From Haloarcula rubra (GTDB lineage Archaea; Halobacteriota; Halobacteria; Halobacteriales; Haloarculaceae): a DNA stretch of 64,000 nt. The stretch is taken from assembly GCF_019599465.1 (NCBI RefSeq), contig NZ_RKLR01000003.1, positions 496,001-560,000 on the forward strand, given 5' to 3'. The notes beneath the pieces are model-generated. The model saw only the letters and a list, made by a program, of their open reading frames with translations, was not told the origin of the DNA and searched no databases. Both the position numbers and the translations under genes were made by a program. The first letter of the stretch is position 1. Each line of letters opens with the position of its first letter. Below, piece after piece: positions 8,959-18,766 of the stretch.

Positions 8959-9873
8959 TCAGGCGTCCAGTTCTCGGACGCTGACTCGTTCGCGTAGCCC
9001 GTCGAGGTCCGCGAACGACGGCACCGCCGTCCCGGCTTGTTCGACGAGACGCGACGAGACGGCGACGCCGTTCTGGAGTGCCGCGGCGTCGTCGGCACCC
9101 GCCTCCCACGCCGCGAGGACGCCCGAGAGGAGGGCGTCGCCCGCACCGACCGTGCCGACCACGTCGACGTCCAGCGCCTCGGCGTGCAGCAGTTTCGACC
9201 CGGTGGCGAACACCGCGCCATCCCCGCCCATCGACGCCAGTACGCGGTCGAACCCGCGGTCACGGAACGCGTCGGCCGCGCGGGCGCACCCCTCGACGGT
9301 CGAGACGTCTGCGCCCGTCGCCTCGCCGAGTTCCTCGCGATTGGGCTTGCACAGCGCGTACTGCTCGTCGAGTTCGCGGAGGGCGCGCCCCTCCATGTCG
9401 ACCACGGTGTCCCACTCGCCCGCCGCGGCGACGGCGTCGACGTCGGCCAGCGACACGCCCGGCGTGAGACTGCCGCTGACGACGACCTGGTCGGGGTCCT
9501 TCGCCCGAATCCGGTCGACGGTGGCGTCGACGGCCGCGGCGTCCACCTCGGGGCCGTCGTGGTTGAGTTTGTACTCCGCGTCGGTGGCGATCGCGGCGGT
9601 GTTCAACCGGGTCGTCCCCTCGACGTCGACGAAGGCCGTCTCGACGCCGTCGGCCGCGAGTTCGTCCCGGATGAAGTCGCCCGTGAACCCGCCGAGGACG
9701 CCGGTCGCGACACAGGGCGTCTCCAGCGCCGTGAGATACTGGGCGACGTTGATACCCTTCCCGGCCGCGTCGAACCGCGCGTCGGTGGCCCGCATGACGC
9801 GGTCTGGTGTCATCGGTTCGTCGAACTGAATCGTCTGGTCGACTGCTGGGTTGAACGTGACTGTGACTATCAT
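8959..9873 (-). CDS. pfkB: 1-phosphofructokinase (PfkB)
   Basis: Converts fructose 1-phosphate to fructose 1,6-bisphosphate. The 304-residue product has all family marks: N-terminal MIVTVTFNPAVDQTI, the AAGKGINVAQYL substrate motif, CKPNREELGE, and the catalytic VGTVGAGDALLSG near residue 245. It starts 4 bp inside glpR, so the two are co-translated; glpR-pfkB is a conserved haloarchaeal pair in which GlpR represses the sugar kinase. It converges with the aldolase-kinase operon, whose stop lies 6 bp away. Confidence 0.92.
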   Translation of the reverse strand: MIVTVTFNPAVDQTIQFDEPMTPDRVMRATDARFDAAGKGINVAQYLTALETPCVATGVLGGFTGDFIRDELAADGVETAFVDVEGTTRLNTAAIATDAEYKLNHDGPEVDAAAVDATVDRIRAKDPDQVVVSGSLTPGVSLADVDAVAAAGEWDTVVDMEGRALRELDEQYALCKPNREELGEATGADVSTVEGCARAADAFRDRGFDRVLASMGGDGAVFATGSKLLHAEALDVDVVGTVGAGDALLSGVLAAWEAGADDAAALQNGVAVSSRLVEQAGTAVPSFADLDGLRERVSVRELDA

Positions 9874-10631
9874 GTACTCACTCCTTCGACGACGACGTCG
9901 GCCTCCGCGAACGCGTCCGCGAGGGCGCTCGGCAGGTCACCGTCCGTGACCACCATGTCCACGTCGTCTAGGTCCGCGAACGAGACGAAACTCCGCTCCC
10001 CGAACTTCGAACTGTCCGCGACGAGCACCACGCGGCCGGCCTGTTCGACCATCTGACGCTTGACCTCGGCCTCGTCCTCGTTCGGCGTCGACAGGCCCGC
10101 CTCGGCGTCTAGGGCGTTCGTCCCGAGGAAGAGCAGGTCGAAGTTCGTCCGCTCTAAGAACGACTCCGCGGTCGGCCCGACGAGCGCCTTCGTCCGGGCC
10201 CGGAGCGTCCCGCCGGTCGACTTGACCTCTACCTCCCGGTTCGAGAGTTCCATGGCGAGTTCGGGCATGTTGGTCGCCGCGACGTAGCCGCTGTCGGGCG
10301 CGGCGCGCGCGACCTCCATGGTGGTCGTCCCCGCGTCGAAGAAGACGACCTGCCCGTCGCGTATCTCGTCGCTGGCCCGCGCGGCGATGGCCTGTTTGGC
10401 GTCGAGTCGCTCCACCTCTCGCTGGTCGTAGGACCGTTCTGTACCGACCGACGACGCCGGGACGGCCCCACCGTGAGACCGCTCGATGCGGCCTTCGGCT
10501 TCGAGGTCACGGAGGTCACGTCGGATGGTCGCCTTCGAGAACTCCAGTTCGTCGGCGAGGACCGCGACCGAACAGCCGTCTCGCTCTGTCACTAACTGGA
10601 CGATGGTCCGCTTGCGTTCGGCCGGGAGCAT
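9870..10631 (-). CDS. glpR: GlpR, DeoR-family transcriptional regulator
   Basis: Repressor of sugar and glycerol metabolism genes known in Haloferax. The 253 residues include an N-terminal winged helix (CSVAVLADELEFSKATIRRDLRDLEAEG, about residues 20-47) and a DeoR sensor domain with VFFDAGTTTMEVAR and LGTNALDAEAGLSTPN. First gene of the glpR-pfkB operon with 4-bp overlap. The region before the start contains aaaaccgaa and aatcac words that also occur before the facing aldolase gene, which could reflect shared control (inference). Confidence 0.92.
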   Translation of the reverse strand: MLPAERKRTIVQLVTERDGCSVAVLADELEFSKATIRRDLRDLEAEGRIERSHGGAVPASSVGTERSYDQREVERLDAKQAIAARASDEIRDGQVVFFDAGTTTMEVARAAPDSGYVAATNMPELAMELSNREVEVKSTGGTLRARTKALVGPTAESFLERTNFDLLFLGTNALDAEAGLSTPNEDEAEVKRQMVEQAGRVVLVADSSKFGERSFVSFADLDDVDMVVTDGDLPSALADAFAEADVVVEGVST

Positions 10632-10716
10632 GCTGTTTCCCGTGATTGTTTCGCTTCGGTTTTACCACTTTCTATCGACTGGTGTGCGTTTGTGCGCGAA
10701 AAGGCGTGGTCGACCG

Positions 10717-11700
10717 CTACAGTTCGTCGACGATGGCCGCCGTGACCGCCTCGGTCGACGCGTCGCCGCCGAGGTCCGGGGTCCGCGGCCCGGACTCGAG
10801 GACGGTCTCGACGGCGTCGCGAACGCGGGTGCCCTCCTCGTCGTAGCCCAGATGGTCCAGTAGCATCGCCGCAGAGAGAATCATCGCCGAGGGGTTGGCG
10901 ATGCCCTCCCCCGCGATGTCGGGGGCAGAGCCGTGGACTGGTTCGAACAGCGCGTTCTCCTCGCCGACGTTGGCCGACGGGAGCAGGCCGAGTCCGCCGA
11001 CGAGACCGGCCGCGAGGTCCGACAGCATGTCGCCCGCGAGGTTCGGGCAGACGACCACGTCGTACGCCTCGGGCGTCATCACGAGGTGCATCGCCAGCGC
11101 GTCCATCAGCGCCGTGTCGTACTCCGCACCGCGGTCCTCGGCGACGGCCTCTGCGGTTTCGAGGAACAGGCCGTCCGTCTCGCGCATGACGTTGGCCTTG
11201 TGCGCGATGGTGACGTCGTCGTAGTCGTTCTGCTTCGCGTAGTCGAAGCCGAACTCGGCGATGTCGCGGGAGGCCTCCTCGGTGACGACGCGGGTCAGCG
11301 TCGTCACGCCGTCGACGATTTCGTCCTCGATACCGGCGTAGACGCCCTCGGTGTTCTCGCGGATGAACACGATGTCGGTGTCCGGTTGGACCGCGTCCAG
11401 TCCGGGGTACGAGCGCGCCGGCCGGACGTTGGCGAACGACCCGACGACGTCGCGAAGCGGGAGGATGACGTCAGCGGCCGTCTCGCCGGCCGCGCCGAAC
11501 AGCGTCGCGTCGGCGTCGGCGGCGATGTCACGGGTCTCTTGTGGGAGCGCCTCGCCGGTCTCGGCCTTCACGGCGTCGCCGGCGTCGGCCTCGACGAAGT
11601 CGAAGTCGACCGTCTCCAGCGCCTCCAGTACCTCGACGGCGGCGGGCGTGACTTCCTGCCCGATACCGTCGCCGGGGATGACTGCAATCTCGTGTGTCAT
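10717..11700 (-). CDS. leuB: 3-isopropylmalate dehydrogenase
   Basis: Third enzyme of leucine synthesis, oxidative decarboxylation of 3-isopropylmalate. The product (327 residues) starts [13 protein letters not shown] and contains ENTEGVYAG, the NAD/Mg region [30 protein letters not shown], and [14 protein letters not shown]. Isocitrate and homoisocitrate dehydrogenases share the fold, but the leuC-leuD neighbourhood supports LeuB. It is the last gene of the leftward ilv-leu block, separated from leuD by a membrane protein gene. A small TATA-like motif is not obvious before the start. Confidence 0.9.
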   Translation of the reverse strand: MTHEIAVIPGDGIGQEVTPAAVEVLEALETVDFDFVEADAGDAVKAETGEALPQETRDIAADADATLFGAAGETAADVILPLRDVVGSFANVRPARSYPGLDAVQPDTDIVFIRENTEGVYAGIEDEIVDGVTTLTRVVTEEASRDIAEFGFDYAKQNDYDDVTIAHKANVMRETDGLFLETAEAVAEDRGAEYDTALMDALAMHLVMTPEAYDVVVCPNLAGDMLSDLAAGLVGGLGLLPSANVGEENALFEPVHGSAPDIAGEGIANPSAMILSAAMLLDHLGYDEEGTRVRDAVETVLESGPRTPDLGGDASTEAVTAAIVDEL

Positions 11701-11776
11701 GTGCGCCGAGAGGCGGGCACTCGGTGAAAGTGGTTCGGTTCGCGGGCGTCTGACGGCCGGCGTCCCGTGGTCGTGC

Positions 11777-12418
11777 TCAGCCCTGTCGGGCCAGCGTCAC
11801 GCCGATGTCGTGTTCGACGAGCAAGAACACACCGAGCGCCGCGAGACCGACCGCCGCCGGGTCGACGCCACCGAATCCGAGCGTCGCCAGCAGGTCGGTG
11901 AACTGCTGGCCCTCGAACACGAGCAACAGCCACACCGTCGCGCCGACACCCTCGACGAGGCTGAATCCGACCGTGTCGAGGTTGAGCGTCTCGGAGAGCG
12001 GCGCCTCACCGCGGAGGACGTTGTCCTCTACGCTGTGCTGGGGGACGAGCAACACCGTCAGGACGACGCCAGCGACGAGGATGCCGTCGACGCCGCCGAG
12101 TTGGTCGGCGATGCCCAACCAGAGCCCCCAGAGCAGTGCCTCGGAGACGCTGACGCCCGCGATGCGCGTCACCGGGAACGACAGGGAGAGGCCGTTCACG
12201 GTGGCGTCGGTCAGTACGTGTTCGACCACGAGGCCGAGCGTCAACACGGCGAGGCCGATAGCCGCCGGGCGAGAGATGACCGGCGCCCCCTCTACGAGCG
12301 CCAACCAGAGCCCGAGCGTCAGTGTCTCGACGACGGTGAACCCGACCATGAGGAACGTCCGGGCCGTGGCCTGAAGCCCTGTCAGCGATTGCATCTGCTT
12401 GGCATCGAACGTGGCCAT
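11777..12418 (-). CDS. polytopic membrane protein between leuB and leuD
   Basis: 213-residue hydrophobic protein with about six predicted membrane segments (for example around residues 22-42, 53-70, 85-105, 112-130, 150-172, 180-205). It begins [23 protein letters not shown] recognise no family. A TATA-like aactaaacc precedes the start by about 30 bp, so it can have its own promoter, although it lies between leuD and leuB on the same strand. Transport or sensing of a branched-chain metabolite is possible but not shown. Confidence 0.7.
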   Translation of the reverse strand: MATFDAKQMQSLTGLQATARTFLMVGFTVVETLTLGLWLALVEGAPVISRPAAIGLAVLTLGLVVEHVLTDATVNGLSLSFPVTRIAGVSVSEALLWGLWLGIADQLGGVDGILVAGVVLTVLLVPQHSVEDNVLRGEAPLSETLNLDTVGFSLVEGVGATVWLLLVFEGQQFTDLLATLGFGGVDPAAVGLAALGVFLLVEHDIGVTLARQG

Positions 12419-12740
12419 AGCGCTCGTCTAGTCGGTCAGGGTTTAGTTAGACGTCTGCTAAGGCGGGGGAAAGGGGTGGAGCGACGTCGGCGTGTCGACC
12501 CGCAGGCCGGTCGCGTATCGGCGTACCAACTCCGGGTACAGCGAACCGAGCGAGCGGGGAGCCGTGCAGTATTCCGGCGTTACTGCCGACTGTCGAGAAC
12601 GGTGACGGCGCCGTTCAATACGAGGGTAGTCTCGGCCTGTTCGGACTACACGCTCGCGCCGAAGCGACGAAACGCTCCGTAGTCAATCGTCCGCTTCTGC
12701 GAACCGGACGCTCGCGCCGAAGCGACGAAACGCTCCGTAG
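12419..12740. other. intergenic stretch downstream of leuD
   Basis: About 320 bp without a supported gene. It holds the upstream copy of a 48-bp repeat (12650-12697), the promoter region of the membrane protein gene and otherwise no recognisable signal. Confidence 0.5.
12650..12697. repeat. 48-bp direct repeat, copy 1
   Basis: Exact copy of 12708-12755, 58 bp away (10-bp spacer). Copy 2 includes the last codons and stop of leuD, so this copy is a duplicated remnant of the leuD 3' end and its trailer. Within it agcg-acgaaa-cgct could form a short hairpin. Confidence 0.9.
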
Positions 12741-12755
12741 TCAATCGTCCGCTTC
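12708..12755. repeat. 48-bp direct repeat, copy 2 (end of leuD)
   Basis: Identical to 12650-12697 over all 48 bases. On the minus strand it contains the final EADD codons and TGA of leuD followed by 33 bases of trailer. The arrangement looks like a tandem duplication with a 58-bp period. Confidence 0.9.
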
Positions 12756-13385
12756 GACGTCCGACCGGGTCTGGTCGAGGTACGGCAACTGCGCCGCCGT
12801 CTCCTCGATGGCGTTCCGGTTGGCCTTCATCAGGGCCGTCGTGTCCCAGATGCCCTCGACGAGCGCCTGTCGCTGCGCGTCGTCGACGGAGACGGAGATC
12901 TCGTTGCCCCCGTACCGGACGGTCTCGGCCGCCACGTCGACCTCGATGTCGCCGTCGGGGTTGTCGTCGACCCACTGCTGGAGCGCGTTGATGCTCTCGT
13001 GGTCGGCGGTCACCGTCGGGATGCCCAGCGCGAGACAGTTCCCGGCGAAGATCTCGGCGAAGCCCTCGCCGATGATGGCGTCGATGCCCCAGCGCATCAG
13101 CGCCTGCGGGGCGTGCTCGCGGGAGGAGCCACAGCCGAAGTTGTTGTTGACCACCATGACGTTGGCGTCCTGGAACCGCTCCTCGTTCATCGGGTGGTCC
13201 TTCTGGTTGTCCTCGTCGTCGAACCGCAGGTCGAAGAAGGCGAACTCGCCCAACCCGTCGAAGGTGACGACCTTCATGAACCGGGCCGGGATAATCTGGT
13301 CCGTGTCGATGTCGTTCCCACGGATGGGGATACCGGTCCCCTCGACGTAGTCGACCTCGGGAATCTCCTCGGTGGGGTCGCTCAT
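12741..13385 (-). CDS. leuD: 3-isopropylmalate dehydratase small subunit
   Basis: Swivel subunit of isopropylmalate isomerase, which pairs with LeuC to interconvert 2- and 3-isopropylmalate. The 214 residues contain [15 protein letters not shown] near the start, [17 protein letters not shown] and [14 protein letters not shown]. The length is on the bacterial-like long side for LeuD (about 200). It overlaps leuC by 4 bp. The stop and last four codons lie inside a 48-bp direct repeat, so the 3' end has been duplicated once downstream. Confidence 0.93.
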   Translation of the reverse strand: MSDPTEEIPEVDYVEGTGIPIRGNDIDTDQIIPARFMKVVTFDGLGEFAFFDLRFDDEDNQKDHPMNEERFQDANVMVVNNNFGCGSSREHAPQALMRWGIDAIIGEGFAEIFAGNCLALGIPTVTADHESINALQQWVDDNPDGDIEVDVAAETVRYGGNEISVSVDDAQRQALVEGIWDTTALMKANRNAIEETAAQLPYLDQTRSDVEADD

Positions 13386-14803
13386 TGCAGTGCCACCTCC
13401 TTCAGGTCGCGTACGTCGGAGACCTCGCCGGTGATGGCCGCGGCGGCCACCATCCGGGGGTTCATCAGGACCGTGCGGCCGTCCTTCGAGCCCTGCCGGC
13501 CGACGAAGTTACGGTTCGACGAGGAGGCACAGGCCTCGTCGCCCTCTAGCTGGTCCTCGTTCATGCCCAGACACATCGAACACCCGGCGTTACGCCACTC
13601 GAAGCCGGCCTCCTCGAAGATGTCTTTCAGCCCTTCCTCCTCGGCGGCGCGCTGGACGCGCTGACTGCCGGGGACGACGAACGCGCGCACGTCGTCGTCG
13701 ACCTGCCGGCCCTTGACGATGCGGGCCGCACGGCGCAGGTCGGGGAGGCGAGCGTTGGTACAGGAGCCGAGGAAGGCCACGTCGATGTCGTACCCCTCCA
13801 TCGACTCGCCGGGATCGACGCGCATGTGTTTCTGGGCGCGTCGAGCGGTGTCCTGTTTGTCGTCGGCGAGGTCCTCGGGCGCCGGAATCGGGTCGTCGAT
13901 ACCGATGCCCTGTCCGGGCGTGGTCCCCCACGTGACGACGGGGTCGAGTTCGCTCGCGTCGATTTCGACGACGTCGTCGTACTCGGCGTCCTCGTCGCTC
14001 CGGATGGACTCCCAGTACGGCTTCAGTTCTGCGAACTTCTCGGGGTGCTCCTGGAAGTAGTCCGTGTCTTTCAGCCACTCGAAGGTGGTCTCGTCGGGGT
14101 TGACGTAGCCCGCGCGAGCGCCGCCCTCGATGGACATGTTACAGATAGACATCCGCCCCTCCATGTCGAGATTCTCGATGGCCTCGCCGGCGTACTCGTA
14201 GACGTAGCCGACCCCGCCCTCGGTACCCAGACGGCGGATGATTTCGAGGATGATGTCCTTGGCCTCGACGCCCTCGCCGAGTTCGCCGTTGACCTCGATC
14301 TTGCGAACCTTCTGTTTCTCCATCGCGATGGTCTGGGTCGCCAGCACGTCGCGAATCTGGCTGGTCCCGATACCGAACGCCAGCGCGCCGAACGCGCCGT
14401 GTGTGGAGGTGTGGCTGTCACCGCAGACGATGGTCTTGCCGGGTTGGGTGATGCCCTGCTCCGGCCCGATGACGTGGACGATGCCCTGGTCACCGGTCGT
14501 CGGGTCCGAGAACTGGATGCCCGCGTCGCGGACGTTCTCCTCGAGTTCGGCCATCATCCGCTCGGCGGCGTCGTCGGCGTAGGGGCGGTCCTGGTTCGCC
14601 GTCGGGACGATGTGGTCGACCGTCGCGTGGGTCAGGTCCGGTCGCGCGACTTCGAGGCCGCGCTCCTGGAGCATCCCGAACGCTTGCGGACTGGTGACCT
14701 CGTGGATGAGGTGGAGGCCGACGAACAACTGGTCCTGCCCGTTGGGCAGCGTGGTGACTTTGTGCCGGTCCCATACCTTGTCGTACAGGGTGCCTTCACT
14801 CAT
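13382..14803 (-). CDS. leuC: 3-isopropylmalate dehydratase large subunit
   Basis: Aconitase-family large subunit, 473 residues. Motifs: [24 protein letters not shown], and the [4Fe-4S] cysteines in [15 protein letters not shown] and [14 protein letters not shown]. The N-terminus [16 protein letters not shown] and the full length match bacterial-type LeuC. It overlaps orf83 at its start and leuD at its stop by 4 bp each, indicating a tightly coupled operon. Confidence 0.94.
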   Translation of the reverse strand: MSEGTLYDKVWDRHKVTTLPNGQDQLFVGLHLIHEVTSPQAFGMLQERGLEVARPDLTHATVDHIVPTANQDRPYADDAAERMMAELEENVRDAGIQFSDPTTGDQGIVHVIGPEQGITQPGKTIVCGDSHTSTHGAFGALAFGIGTSQIRDVLATQTIAMEKQKVRKIEVNGELGEGVEAKDIILEIIRRLGTEGGVGYVYEYAGEAIENLDMEGRMSICNMSIEGGARAGYVNPDETTFEWLKDTDYFQEHPEKFAELKPYWESIRSDEDAEYDDVVEIDASELDPVVTWGTTPGQGIGIDDPIPAPEDLADDKQDTARRAQKHMRVDPGESMEGYDIDVAFLGSCTNARLPDLRRAARIVKGRQVDDDVRAFVVPGSQRVQRAAEEEGLKDIFEEAGFEWRNAGCSMCLGMNEDQLEGDEACASSSNRNFVGRQGSKDGRTVLMNPRMVAAAAITGEVSDVRDLKEVALQ

Positions 14804-15051
14804 ACTGTCTCGTCCCGCCCTTCGGTACCGCGCTCGTAGGCACGAGAGACGCCCTCGCCGGGCGCCTCGTGGTCGACGTCCTCCATCGTCTCCTCGTCGT
14901 CTTCGGCGTCGTCGCGTGCGTCACGCGCACCGCCGTCGGCGGCCACTGCTGGGCCGCGCTTGAACGCGGTGCCGAAGGTGTCGTTCGTGTGTGGGTGCGT
15001 GTGATCCACGTCGCCCATCGTGTCGTTGCTGTCGGTATCGTTGTCAGTCAT
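14800..15051 (-). CDS. small acidic protein orf83 in the ilv-leu operon
   Basis: 83-residue hydrophilic acidic protein, [24 protein letters not shown]..., ending [10 protein letters not shown]. It has no hydrophobic core and looks disordered; DVDH occurs twice ([10 protein letters not shown] and [10 protein letters not shown]) and FKRGP/YERGT suggest two halves of a repeat. It overlaps ilvC by 8 bp and leuC by 4 bp, so it must be translated with the pathway enzymes. I recognise no family; a role as a coupling or assembly peptide is only a guess. Confidence 0.75.
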   Translation of the reverse strand: MTDNDTDSNDTMGDVDHTHPHTNDTFGTAFKRGPAVAADGGARDARDDAEDDEETMEDVDHEAPGEGVSRAYERGTEGRDETV

Positions 15052-16075
15052 CTGCTGGTGCTTCCTCTTTCTGCTCGCCGGCGTCCTCGCCCCACGCGAA
15101 CAGGTCGCGCAGGCCGGCGCCGACTTCCTCTATCTGGTGGTTCTGTTCTGCGTTCCGGTACTGCTTGTAGGCGGGCCGGTTGGCCTGGTTCTCGTTGATC
15201 CACTCGCGAGCGAACTCGCCGTTCTGGACCTCTTCGAGAATCTTCTCCATCCCCTCGCGGTCGATGACCTCCTCACCGCGGGTCAGACCGCCGTACTCGG
15301 CGGTGTCGGAGACGGAGTTCCACATCTCCATGTGGCCGCCTTCGTACATCAGGTCGACGATGAGTTTGAGTTCGTTCAGACACTCGAAGTAGGCCATCTC
15401 CGGGGCGTAGCCCGCGTCGACGAGCGTCTCGAAGCCGGCCTTGACCATCTCGGTGACGCCGCCGCACAGAACCGCCTGCTCGCCGAACAGGTCGGTCTCG
15501 ACCTCCTCCTGGAACGTCGTCTCGATGACGCCGGCGCGCGTACAGCCGACGCCCTTCGCGTAGGCCAGCGCCTCTTCTTTGGCGTCGCCGGTCGCGTCCT
15601 GGTAGACGGCGATGAGGCCGGGGGTCCCTTCGCCGCGCTCGTAGGTCCGGCGGACGAGGTGGCCGGGAGATTTGGGCGCGACCATCGTCACGTCGACGTC
15701 TGCCGGCGGCTCTATCTGCCCGTAGTGGATGTTGAACCCGTGGGCGAACTGGAGCGTGTCGCCGGCGTCGAGTTCGTCCTCGATGGCCTCGTAGACGGCC
15801 GGCTGGACCGTGTCGGGCACCAGCAGGACGACGCGGTCGGCCTCGCTGGCGGCGTTGTCAGGCGTGGCCACCCGCAGCCCGGCGTCCTGGGCCGCCTCGC
15901 GGGACGCGGAGCCCTTCCGGAGGCCGACGACGACGTCGACGCCGGACTCGTGGAGGTTCAGCGCGTGGGCGTGGCCCTGTGAACCGTAGCCGAGTACGGC
16001 AACTGTCTCGTCGTCGAGTGTCGATACGTCTGCGTCGTCGTCGTAGTAGACGGTCGTCGTGAGTTCGTCAGTCAT
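15044..16075 (-). CDS. ilvC: ketol-acid reductoisomerase
   Basis: Second common enzyme of valine/isoleucine synthesis: isomerises and reduces acetolactate or acetohydroxybutyrate with NAD(P)H and Mg. The 343 residues are the class I (short) form: Rossmann motif [17 protein letters not shown], cofactor loop [34 protein letters not shown], and the metal-binding [17 protein letters not shown]. It overlaps ilvN by 8 bp at its start and orf83 by 8 bp at its stop. The C-terminal tail is acidic and glutamine-rich. Confidence 0.94.
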   Translation of the reverse strand: MTDELTTTVYYDDDADVSTLDDETVAVLGYGSQGHAHALNLHESGVDVVVGLRKGSASREAAQDAGLRVATPDNAASEADRVVLLVPDTVQPAVYEAIEDELDAGDTLQFAHGFNIHYGQIEPPADVDVTMVAPKSPGHLVRRTYERGEGTPGLIAVYQDATGDAKEEALAYAKGVGCTRAGVIETTFQEEVETDLFGEQAVLCGGVTEMVKAGFETLVDAGYAPEMAYFECLNELKLIVDLMYEGGHMEMWNSVSDTAEYGGLTRGEEVIDREGMEKILEEVQNGEFAREWINENQANRPAYKQYRNAEQNHQIEEVGAGLRDLFAWGEDAGEQKEEAPADD

Positions 16076-16667
16076 CTTTGTCGAGTGTCTTGGGGCCTCG
16101 TTCCAGTGCGGCGGCCCCCGTCCGCACTATCTCTTGCACGTCGAACTGCCGGAACGCCTCGACGGCAGCGTCTATCTTCTGCTTGCTACCCGTAATTTCG
16201 ACGGTCACCGAGTCGGTGGAGGCGTCGACGGCCTGCCCGCCGTACATCTCCGCGACGGCGTTGACGTCGTCGGGTTTCTCGCCACCGACCTTGATGAGCG
16301 CGAGTTCGCGCCGGACCGCTTCCGGCTCCAGTTCCATCACCGAGATGACGGGCACGAGCTTCTGCAACTGCTTTTTGGCCTGCTCGATGCCCGGTTCCGG
16401 TTCCTCGATGAGGATGGTCATCCGGGCCGTATCCTCCTCACTCGTCGGCCCGACGGTGAGGCTTTCGATGTTGAACTGGCGACGGCTGAACAGCCCGGAC
16501 ACTTCCGAGAGCACGCCCGGCCGGTGTTTGACCAGCGCCGACAGCACCGCCTGTCGCGGTTCGTGGGTCACTTCGGCCTCGGGGTCGACGCGAATCCCTT
16601 GCGAGTTGCGTCGGCCCTCGGGGCGCATCCGTTCGTCGGGTGCGGGACCTGGCATTCCTCCGGTCAT
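16068..16667 (-). CDS. ilvN: acetolactate synthase regulatory subunit
   Basis: Small subunit that activates IlvB and confers valine feedback inhibition. The 199 residues have an N-terminal ACT domain (about 37-105, with [28 protein letters not shown]) and the C-terminal ALS_ss_C region ([20 protein letters not shown]). The stretch before the ACT domain ([19 protein letters not shown]) is unusually long and polar. The gene starts 2 bp after ilvB ends. Strong family call. Confidence 0.93.
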   Translation of the reverse strand: MTGGMPGPAPDERMRPEGRRNSQGIRVDPEAEVTHEPRQAVLSALVKHRPGVLSEVSGLFSRRQFNIESLTVGPTSEEDTARMTILIEEPEPGIEQAKKQLQKLVPVISVMELEPEAVRRELALIKVGGEKPDDVNAVAEMYGGQAVDASTDSVTVEITGSKQKIDAAVEAFRQFDVQEIVRTGAAALERGPKTLDKDD

Positions 16668-16669
16668 GG

Positions 16670-18433
16670 TTAGAGCATCTCCAGATGGTCTTCTTCCAGT
16701 GCGAACAAGCCGTTGTCACCGCCGCTCGGGACCATCGGGAAGACGTTCTCCCCGGGGTCGATGTGGGCGTCGATGACGCTCGGCCCGTCGTAGTCGCGCG
16801 CGGCCTGAATCGTGTCCTCGACGTCGTCGGCCTCTTCGAGGCGGAAGCCACGGGCACCGAAGGCCTCGGCGAGTTTGTCGAACTGCGGAATCCACGGGTA
16901 CTCCGAGGCCATGCGACGGCCCTCGTAGAACCCGTCCTGCCACTGGCGGACCATCCCGACGGCCTCGTTGTTGAGGATGACGTAGGTGATGTCGAGGTTC
17001 TCCCGGACCGCCACCGAGAGCCCCTGGACCGTCATCAGGAAGGAACCGTCGCCGTCGAAGCAGACGACCTCCTGGTCGGGGGCGGCGAGTTTCGCGCCGA
17101 TTGCGGCGGGGACGCCGTACCCCATCGTGCCCAGACCGTGCGAGGAGACCCACGTCCGAGGTTCGGTGTACTCCCAGAACTGGGAGGCCCACATCTGGTG
17201 TTGGCCGACGCCGGTACAGACGATTGTGTCGTCCGGCGTCACGTCCGAGAACGTCTCGACGACGTACTGCGGTTTCAGCGGTTCGTCGTCGGGCATCTCG
17301 TAGGACATCGGATACTCGTCTTTCCAGTCCTGACACTGCTCGCGCCACTCGTCGACGTCGGGCGCGCGCGGCATCGCGTCGAACAACTGGCGCAGGACCG
17401 CGCGAGCGTCCCCGATGAGCGGGTAGTCCGCGTAGACGTTCTTGCTGATTTCGGCGGGGTCGATGTCGACGTGGACGATGTCGGCGTCGGGGGCGAACGA
17501 GTCGACGCCGCCGGTCAGGCGGTCGTCGAACCGCGTCCCGATGGCCAGCATGCAGTCGGTGTTCGTGATGGCCATGTTGGCGTAGCCGGTGCCGTGCATC
17601 CCGGCCCATTCGAGCGAGAGTTCGTGGTCCTCGGGGAAACTCCCGATGCCGGGCATCGTCGTGATGACCGGAATCTCGTACTCCATGGCGAACTCCCGCA
17701 GGGCGTTGGAGGCGTCGGCCTTGATGACGCCGCCACCGGCGAGGACGACCGGTCGGTCGGCGTCGGCCAACACGTCGGCGGCCTCCTGCACGTCCTCGTC
17801 GTCGGCCTCCTCGGGCACGTCGTAGGTGTCGGGCGTGCTCGGTGCCGCCGGTTCGACGTCCGTCTCGCCCTGCGTGACGTCCTTCGGGAGGTCCACGAGC
17901 GTCGGGCCCTGTCGACCGGCGTCGGCCAGCGCGAACGCCTCGCTGACGTCGTTGCCGACCGTGTCGGAGTGGCTCGCGAAGTAGCTCTCCTTGGTGATGG
18001 GCTGAGTGATGCCGACGGTGTCGGTCTCCTGGAACGCGTCGTTGCCGACGAAGTCCGTCGGGACCTGTCCCGTCAGCGCTATCATGGGGTCCGAGTCCAT
18101 CGACGCGTCGGCGATGCCGGTCACGAGGTTGGTCGCGCCCGGCCCCGACGTGGCGAAACAGACCCCGGGGTCGCCGGTGACGATGCCGTACGCGTCGGCG
18201 GCGTGAGAGGCCCCCTGCTCGTGGGCCATCGTCACGTGGGTGATGTCCGAGTCGTACAGCGCGTCGTAGACGGGCATGATGGCGCCGCCCTGAACGCCGA
18301 AGATGTACTCGGCGCCCGCGTTCTCTAACGCGCGGACGACGGACTGCGCGCCCGTGGTGATCGGTTCTTGTTCCTCCGTCGGTTCCTCGTCTGTCTGTTC
18401 CTCTTCCGCGGGAACGGACGCACGTTCGCTCAT
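16670..18433 (-). CDS. ilvB: acetolactate synthase catalytic subunit
   Basis: Thiamine-diphosphate enzyme forming acetolactate and acetohydroxybutyrate, first common step of branched-chain amino acid synthesis. The 587 residues include the TPP-activating Glu in MAHEQGASHAADAYG, the FAD region, and the TPP/Mg motif CFDGDGSFLMTVQGLSVAVRENLDITYVILNN. The first 20 or so residues are acidic (EEEQTDEEPTEEQEP). It leads the ilvB-ilvN-ilvC operon. A perfect palindrome containing a TATA-like core lies about 110 bp upstream. Confidence 0.94.
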   Translation of the reverse strand: MSERASVPAEEEQTDEEPTEEQEPITTGAQSVVRALENAGAEYIFGVQGGAIMPVYDALYDSDITHVTMAHEQGASHAADAYGIVTGDPGVCFATSGPGATNLVTGIADASMDSDPMIALTGQVPTDFVGNDAFQETDTVGITQPITKESYFASHSDTVGNDVSEAFALADAGRQGPTLVDLPKDVTQGETDVEPAAPSTPDTYDVPEEADDEDVQEAADVLADADRPVVLAGGGVIKADASNALREFAMEYEIPVITTMPGIGSFPEDHELSLEWAGMHGTGYANMAITNTDCMLAIGTRFDDRLTGGVDSFAPDADIVHVDIDPAEISKNVYADYPLIGDARAVLRQLFDAMPRAPDVDEWREQCQDWKDEYPMSYEMPDDEPLKPQYVVETFSDVTPDDTIVCTGVGQHQMWASQFWEYTEPRTWVSSHGLGTMGYGVPAAIGAKLAAPDQEVVCFDGDGSFLMTVQGLSVAVRENLDITYVILNNEAVGMVRQWQDGFYEGRRMASEYPWIPQFDKLAEAFGARGFRLEEADDVEDTIQAARDYDGPSVIDAHIDPGENVFPMVPSGGDNGLFALEEDHLEML

Positions 18434-18766
18434 GCTGTCGTCCCCCCGTGTGTCGGTCGCGATGGTGTGTGTCCTGCGTGCATAGCTGGCGTCTCTGCTG
18501 TGTGGTGGAAAGTCGGTACGGCCGGCGACGAAAGTGAGGTGTGAGGGGCTATACAGCCCCTACAATACGCACGTCGCGAAGAAGGTCCGCGCCGCTGGCG
18601 ATGGGTCGAACCCGAACTCCAGCGTGCGCTGTCATCACGTCGAGAATCTGTTTGCCACGGGTAATAAACGTTCTGTGAGAGGTGCTGGCGCACGTCCCGG
18701 TCGCGAACACGCGACACTGCGCGCCGCTGGTGGCTGTTCGTCGCGGCCGGAGGTCCGGTCATCGGC
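18434..18766. other. regulatory intergenic region upstream of ilvB
   Basis: 333 bp between the leuA stop and the ilvB start. It contains the 18544-18561 palindrome and a second TATA-like gtttattacc word (minus strand, about 18663-18672). No convincing coding sequence; the leader peptide frames are short and of poor codon use. Confidence 0.5.
18544..18561. promoter_or_regulatory. perfect palindrome with TATA-like core upstream of ilvB
   Basis: AGGGGCT-atac-AGCCCCT, 7-bp arms and 4-bp centre. Read on the minus strand the centre is gtat within ctgtatag, which resembles a TATA box, 110-128 bp before the ilvB start. It could be an operator over the ilvB promoter or an RNA hairpin in the leader. 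Confidence 0.5.
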
